Source: Gnetum montanum
Taxonomy: Eukaryota; Streptophyta; Gnetopsida; Gnetales; Gnetaceae
NCBI GenBank assembly: GCA_015680685.1
Contig: MNCI01018059.1
Span: 431,008 to 495,007 of the forward strand
Length of the DNA: 64,000 nt
Reading direction: 5' to 3'
The notes beneath the pieces were generated by a model. It did not search any database. It had not been told where the DNA came from and was given only the letters and a program-made list of their open reading frames with translations. Position 1 is the first letter of the stretch. The number at the start of each line of letters is the position of its first letter. Shown piece after piece: positions 59,637 through 64,000 of the stretch. Both the position numbers and the translations under genes were made by a program.

Positions 59637-61135
59637 TGAAACACCGTGAAAATTGCGAGTCGGCCTTAGGCAAAGATTCGCAATTCCAACAAGAACGTGC
59701 ATCAGATTTGTTCGAAGGACAGGTTTACGCTCTATTACGCATGGCAGCGTAATGAGCGTAATAAGCTTCAAGACAGTCGAAGGCAGAGTTCAGAGAAGCA
59801 CAACAGGTCGGCACTTTTTCTTGCAATACATGGATAACTTGTCTTTACGCTCGTTATGCGGCAGTGCGTACCATGGCGTATGTTATCAAGTTGTACATTG
59901 CCTACGCTTCATTACGCGTAGTTGCGTAGTGAGCGTAAGTTATACATTGTTTATGCTTCATCACGCGCAACTGCGTAGCGAGCGTAAACCACGCATTATT
60001 TACGCTTCATCACGCGTAGCTGCATAGCGAGCGTAAACCACACATTATTTATGCTTCATTACGCGCGGTTGCGTAGCGAGCGTAAACCACGCATTATTTA
60101 CGCTTCATTACGCGTGGTTGCGTAGCGAGTGTAAGTTGCACACTATTCACGCTTCGTTACGCACGGTTGCGTAGTGCACGTAAAACAATTTTGAGCTTAT
60201 TGCCTTTACTCCAGATTACGCTCATACACACAACGCAGCGTGAATGAACGTAAAACAGCCTGAATGCAGTCAAAACACGCGCAACGTGTACCTGCTCCTT
60301 ACACGCACAACACACAAATGAGCGTGTTGTGCGTAGTCACAGTTTGACTTGAAATGACCAAGCCAAAGGGAACCGAAGTATCCGGGACCCACGTCAGCAG
60401 GGTTGCACCCTTTTTCACGGAGGCGTCGCAGCCTATAAATACCCCAGTTGACAAAGATACAGGAGTTGGCAAATCAGAGAAGCAAAAAGCATATTTCTGA
60501 GCACCAGAGCACTTAGCACTTTGGAGCAGAAATACAGAGAACAGCGCTTTGGCAATTGTTGACATCATCACCTTACAGTTGAAGCAGAGCACAGTTCGCT
60601 TCGAGCACCGGTGACAGGAGGGATCGTTCTGCTGAAAGACTCTATCAATCCAAAACAATTGATCGGTAGAAGTCGAAGCTTGGCCTGTCTTGCATCTCAG
60701 CTTTAGCCCACAAGGTAGATCAGACTTCTGTTTAGACCGTTTTTCTTGTTGTTTTGTGCTTGTTTCATATCTTGTAATTGAGGATTCCCCAGTGTAATTT
60801 CTTATACAAGATACACATTTCAAGTCAAAGCGCAGATCTTGAAGCTCCGTGCTTCTCTTATGTCAGCCTTCTTTCATCGTGTTTAGCATTATCACCGTTG
60901 CAACTTGTCTACATCGTTTTCCCCTCGTTTTACGATGCCTCAAATCAGATCGTTTTCTTTTACGCACGTTGCATCGTTTTATTGACCCGTAAGTCCCTGT
61001 CTGATCGACAAGACCGTTTAGGGCACCACGGATTTGCTTTCTCCAGCATAGCCCTCGCGTGGATCCGTGGCTAAAACTGTGTACGCTGGAAACTCGGTCG
61101 GTATTTTCCAGCTGTCGACGTTTTCTGTCGTTACA
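59637..61135 (+). repeat. Tat element 3' LTR (complete, 1,499 bp)
   Basis: Runs from TGAAACACCG to CGTTACA. U3 contains the repeat block at 59903-60183. A TATA-like CTATAAATACCCC is at 60433-60445. R/U5 ends with AAGTCCCTGTCTGATCGACA and the CGACGTTTTCTGTCG inverted motif. It is the complete reference for the gapped 5' LTR and is related to the solo LTR at 8718. Confidence 0.96.
59903..60183. repeat. U3 repeat block with TTACGC/GCGTAA dyads
   Basis: Six units of about 49 bp, each starting TACGCTTCATTACGCG and ending near GCGTAGCGAGCGTAAACCA. Each unit can fold as an imperfect hairpin (TTACGC ... GCGTAA). It lies 250 bp upstream of the TATA box, in the position of an enhancer. Confidence 0.88.
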
Positions 61136-61185
61136 CCTATGTTTCAATTATTTCAGGTTCCAAGACCCACCACCCCCATCCTCCC
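61136..61185 (+). mobile_element. SINE copy split by the Tat element, right part
   Basis: CCTAT (duplication) followed by GTTTCAATTATTTCAGGTTC continues the SINE tail interrupted at 44150. It then runs into a C-rich stretch at 61165-61193. Confidence 0.7.
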
Positions 61186-61480
61186 CCCACCAAAGTGTGA
61201 TTTTAATTAGCAACATCTTACCTAAAAAAACAAAGAAATAACTACTTAAGCACAGCATAAAACATTATTATCTTAGGCTTGTGGTTTTTAATTTGCAAGT
61301 TACAAGTTGAACCCCAAGGGATATGCTCGAACTTGTGTCAACTTAGAGGCCAACATTTGGAATAATAATAAGGTACTCATTTCTCAACTCTTGGGTTCAA
61401 GCTTGAACAAAAGCGCTCAAAAAGAGGTTTGGCTTTTCCTCATCTACTTATCTTTCTAGGACCCTACTTTACATGGTGAG
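61186..61480. other. Short AT-rich spacer
   Basis: Nothing recognised between the split SINE and the next LTR. A weak box-B-like sequence near 61305 was not enough to call another SINE. Confidence 0.4.
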
Positions 61481-62361
61481 TGATGAGTGGTGAGGTACCG
61501 CTACTCTCAACCATATGAATCACAAGTGTTCATGCATGATGCAGTTGAATTTCATGGATGGGACTAGTTGTGGCATCTAGATCACTATGCCTTGATTGCA
61601 GTTCACTGTCTTCCCACTTGAACTAGTGGTAGCTTTGTCACGTATGGTTTAGTCTAGAGTGAGGCATATGATTTTTATTATTTTATATTTTATTGTTCTA
61701 TGATTAACAATAGGTTGAAACTCAAGGTATAATTAATTCAACTAATCTAATTATTAATTAATAATTAACTATCCTAACATAAGTATCTGATCCCACTTCT
61801 TGTGCACATCCTGAACACATATAACACTGCTGGGTTACCAGATATTAAGCGTTGTTGTGATTACCAAGAGTCATACGCATGCTTGAAGTGATTGTACTTA
61901 TGTGCTTAATTAATTAACATGCATGAAAATGTAAATGTTAACTAAGTACATGAAAAGTAAATTGCATGGAAAGTAAATATAATCTAGGTCAAAGTGTTGC
62001 AATGAATAAGAATCAATCTTGATCTTATTGCCCCTCATGGAATATGTCCAAGTACATTGCTAGTCAAATAAGACTTTGTACAATTGACTCAAATCCACTT
62101 TGTGGGCACTCACTAATTGTTCTATAAGATTATGGAATAAAATTGTAAGAATTTGGCTACTCTATTGACAAAACTATGAAAAATCGATGCAAAACTAACT
62201 CGAAATGGGAGCCTAGGTGTTATATTTATAGGCCAGAGTATATACCCCGACGTAGCAACTAGGCCCCGATGTTGCATAGCCAATGTCAGAGTAGACAGAA
62301 AACAACAATTCATCAAATGTCAAGGCTTCAATGTCAAGGCTAGGCAAATCATAACTCATCA
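61481..62361 (-). repeat. 3' LTR of a minus-strand Athila-like element
   Basis: 881 bp from TGATGAGTGG to AACTCATCA. On the minus strand it reads TGATGAGTTATG, then a TATA-like CTATAAATATAAC (at about 62215-62227), then the family U5. The bases from 62362 on are the reverse complement of the polypurine region (TACCCCTATGACTAAATGAA), which proves orientation and that this is a 3' LTR. Its U3 lacks the GATATC palindromes and resembles the solo LTR at 17603 elsewhere. Confidence 0.88.
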
Positions 62362-62868
62362 TACCCCTATGACTAAATGAAAACTTGTCCTTAAGTTAAA
62401 CAAAATAAGGAACAAATTCCTTATAAAATATTGGGAATGTATGGGATTATTGACTGATATGCAAACTATGGACTAACTTTAAGTGCTGCATTACAAAATT
62501 TTATTCAAGTGGATGCAAACAAAATGATAGAGTGACAAAAAGATTGGATAGACATTGAAGATTACAAAATTTGTAGAGGTCCTTAAAAATCTGTTGAAGA
62601 TGATTCTTCTTGTTGTTGCTAGTAGCAGTAAACTTTTAACCTTGATTGTTATGTCAGTGCTTCTTTGTTTATGTAGAACATTCTTGAAGGGTGGACTGAA
62701 ATTTCTTCTCATTACCTCATGGATCTAGCAAACATGTGAAGCTTGAGCTACTATCTTGTATGTGCTATAATGTGTCCATGGTCATATCCTTCGTTGTCCC
62801 TCTCTTGGCTTTGTTTTCATGCCTGGCAAAAGACCTTCTTCCTTAGATGTTTTTTTAGCATCACTTAC
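62362..62868 (-). other. Internal 3' region of the minus-strand element, interrupted
   Basis: It matches, in reverse, the 3' region before the polypurine tracts of the other Athila-like elements (reverse of CTCGAGGATGAGTTTT-like and TAATCCCATAC-like blocks). It has no gene. It is cut at 62868 by insertion of the next element. Confidence 0.65.
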
Positions 62869-63799
62869 TGATGAAGTGTCATTATGCCTTGCGTTGACTG
62901 GGCTGCGTATATGCGGCTGCGTCCACGCGGGCCTGTCGACGTACCTTCCGCATCAACGAGGACCTGTCGACGTAGCCTTCCTACATCGATGTGGCCCCGT
63001 TTACACAACCACCTTTCTCAAACTATAAATAAGAGGGCCTTCCACCTCATTTAGTCATCTTTCAGTTAGTTGTAGTGAAGCTCTTGCAGTTTGTTCCTGC
63101 AGGAGATAGAATATTTTCCAAGTGATCGCAATAGGTGTAAGAAAAGTGATCGGCTCTTTATTCGAGCGTTGATGTATTTGAGCCCATTGGCATGACGACA
63201 ATAACGATGAACTATTCAAGCATTCCTTGCAGCATTTGGACTTAGCTATTTTATGCATTTAGTAGTTTAATATATTTATGCTTTGTTAGTTACATGTTAA
63301 TTACTTAGGTTTCCATTATTATTATTTCAATCGCTATTACTCATTCGTAGTTCGTAAAGGCCATAAGTACGACCATCTCGAATGTAAATTAAACACTTGG
63401 TAAACCCAGTGACGCTTAACGTCTGGTAACCCAGAAGTGTTAGGAGATGCTCAAAACGTGCTCAGAAGATGAGACTAGATACTTATGCTAAGAATAGTTA
63501 GAATACAAGTTAGGATAATTAGAGATTAGATAATAGTTTATTCCTTACCTTTCATATGTTAAATTAGCCGCCAAAATATATGCAAAAAGCTATAAAAATC
63601 ATTAGCCTTAGTCTCACTTAACCATCGTAAATGGAGCATCACAAGTGAGGTTAGGAAGACAATGACCATTCTAACCTAGAGTTTCACTGGTTAGAGTCTG
63701 GTGTATGTTAAGTACTTATAGTCCACGGAATTCAACCGGGTCGTGTGTGAACGCTTGTGATTCGTATGGTTGGGCGTAGGGGTACCTAGCCGCTCATCA
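62869..63799 (+). repeat. 5' LTR of an Athila-like element that leaves the window
   Basis: 931 bp from TGATGAAGTG to CGCTCATCA. U3 contains CTGTCGACGTA repeated twice instead of GATATC palindromes. A TATA-like CTATAAATAAGAGGG follows at about 63025. Left flank CTTAC (62864-62868) should be the target duplication. Confidence 0.9.
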
Positions 63800-63820
63800 T
63801 TGACGCCATTGCTGGGGACT
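63800..63820 (+). promoter_or_regulatory. Primer-binding site, Asp-tRNA type
   Basis: TTGACGCCATTGCTGGGGAC directly follows the LTR. It is a decayed match to the tRNA-Asp complement seen at 31089. Confidence 0.8.
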
Positions 63821-63966
63821 GTAAGTCTTACATGCATCATCTAACCTTAGTGAAATTATCATTCAAGTCATTGGAACAGACCCAGGATAGAAATATTTAT
63901 GCACGCTAGGCGGATTAAAAGTTAGTATTAAGGTACATCGATTACATGGACCATCTAACGTCCAGC

Positions 63967-64000
63967 ATGTCTTCTTACAGGAGGGAGATATCCACCCCAC
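63967..64000 (+). CDS. Gag start of the rightmost element (partial)
   Basis: ATG followed by SSYRREISTP at the same distance from the primer-binding site as the gag start of the outer element (MSSSSSHK). It is cut by the window edge. The MSS start and position support gag, but nothing more can be read. Confidence 0.5.
   Translation, partial: MSSYRREISTP

Larger units (their letters stand above)
44151..61135 (+). mobile_element. Tat-lineage Ty3/Gypsy retrotransposon, 17 kb, near full length
   Basis: LTRs at 44151-45442 and 59637-61135 (TGAAACACC to GTTACA) are flanked by the duplication CCTAT (44146-44150, 61136-61140). Order: 5' LTR, primer-binding site, gag-protease, an antisense multi-exon gene, reverse transcriptase, RNase H, a second archaeal-type RNase H, integrase, repeat array, polypurine tract and 3' LTR. 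The second RNase H is diagnostic of the Tat lineage. All sense ORFs carry nonsense codons, so this copy is dead. LTR divergence is a few percent by eye and is dominated by transitions. Confidence 0.95.

Noticed and set aside
61260-61440. A further SINE copy
   Set aside because: There is a weak box-B-like match but no box A and no shared tail.

Overview
The window is nuclear DNA of a land plant with a large, repeat-rich genome. The evidence is a spliced plant NLR immune-receptor gene, the exons of a plant COG7 (Golgi tethering) gene, several Ty3/Gypsy LTR retrotransposons of the plant-specific Athila-like and Tat lineages, and tRNA-derived SINEs. I cannot fix the species; a non-angiosperm land plant is possible but not shown. 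There is no prokaryotic, organellar or viral backbone. Only one host gene looks intact: the NLR at 39.3-43.1 kb.

Layout. 1-4.1 kb: 3' end of an Athila-like element (integrase relic, 3' LTR). 4.2-6.6 kb: a 195-bp tandem repeat, AT-rich DNA and a SINE. 6.6-12.5 kb: a COG7 pseudogene whose intron holds a solo Tat-type LTR with a perfect 5-bp target duplication. 12.5-21.9 kb: AT-rich non-coding DNA with minisatellites, SINEs and a solo LTR. 21.9-37.3 kb: two Athila-like elements, one nested in the 5' LTR of the other; both target-site duplications (ACATT outer, GGTGT inner) are intact. Neither carries reverse transcriptase or integrase. 37.8-38.8 kb: another solo LTR. 39.3-43.1 kb: a seven-exon NLR gene (986 codons plus stop, minus strand) with an N-terminal dual-acylation signature. 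44.15-61.14 kb: a 17-kb Tat-lineage Gypsy element inserted in a SINE (CCTAT duplication). 61.5-64 kb: a minus-strand Athila-like 3' LTR, then the 5' LTR, primer-binding site and gag start of another element.

The most unusual object is in the Tat element. Between its protease and reverse transcriptase, on the opposite strand, lies an eight-exon gene with its own TATA-like box. Its product would be about 1,100 residues: an FCP1/NIF-like HAD domain that has lost its catalytic aspartates, a plant-transposon-protein-like domain and a coiled-coil tail. The inner Athila-like element has a sense-strand ORF with a related plan (MAPK-type start, similar domain, coiled coil).

A second theme is decay by nonsense mutation only. 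The Tat gag-protease frame (1,260 codons) and the inner gag frame keep one reading frame and are broken only by stops that are one C-to-T or G-to-A change from Gln, Arg or Trp codons. This suggests deamination of methylated cytosines in recently silenced elements. Two isolated Ns and two long N runs mark assembly gaps that remove retroelement sequence.
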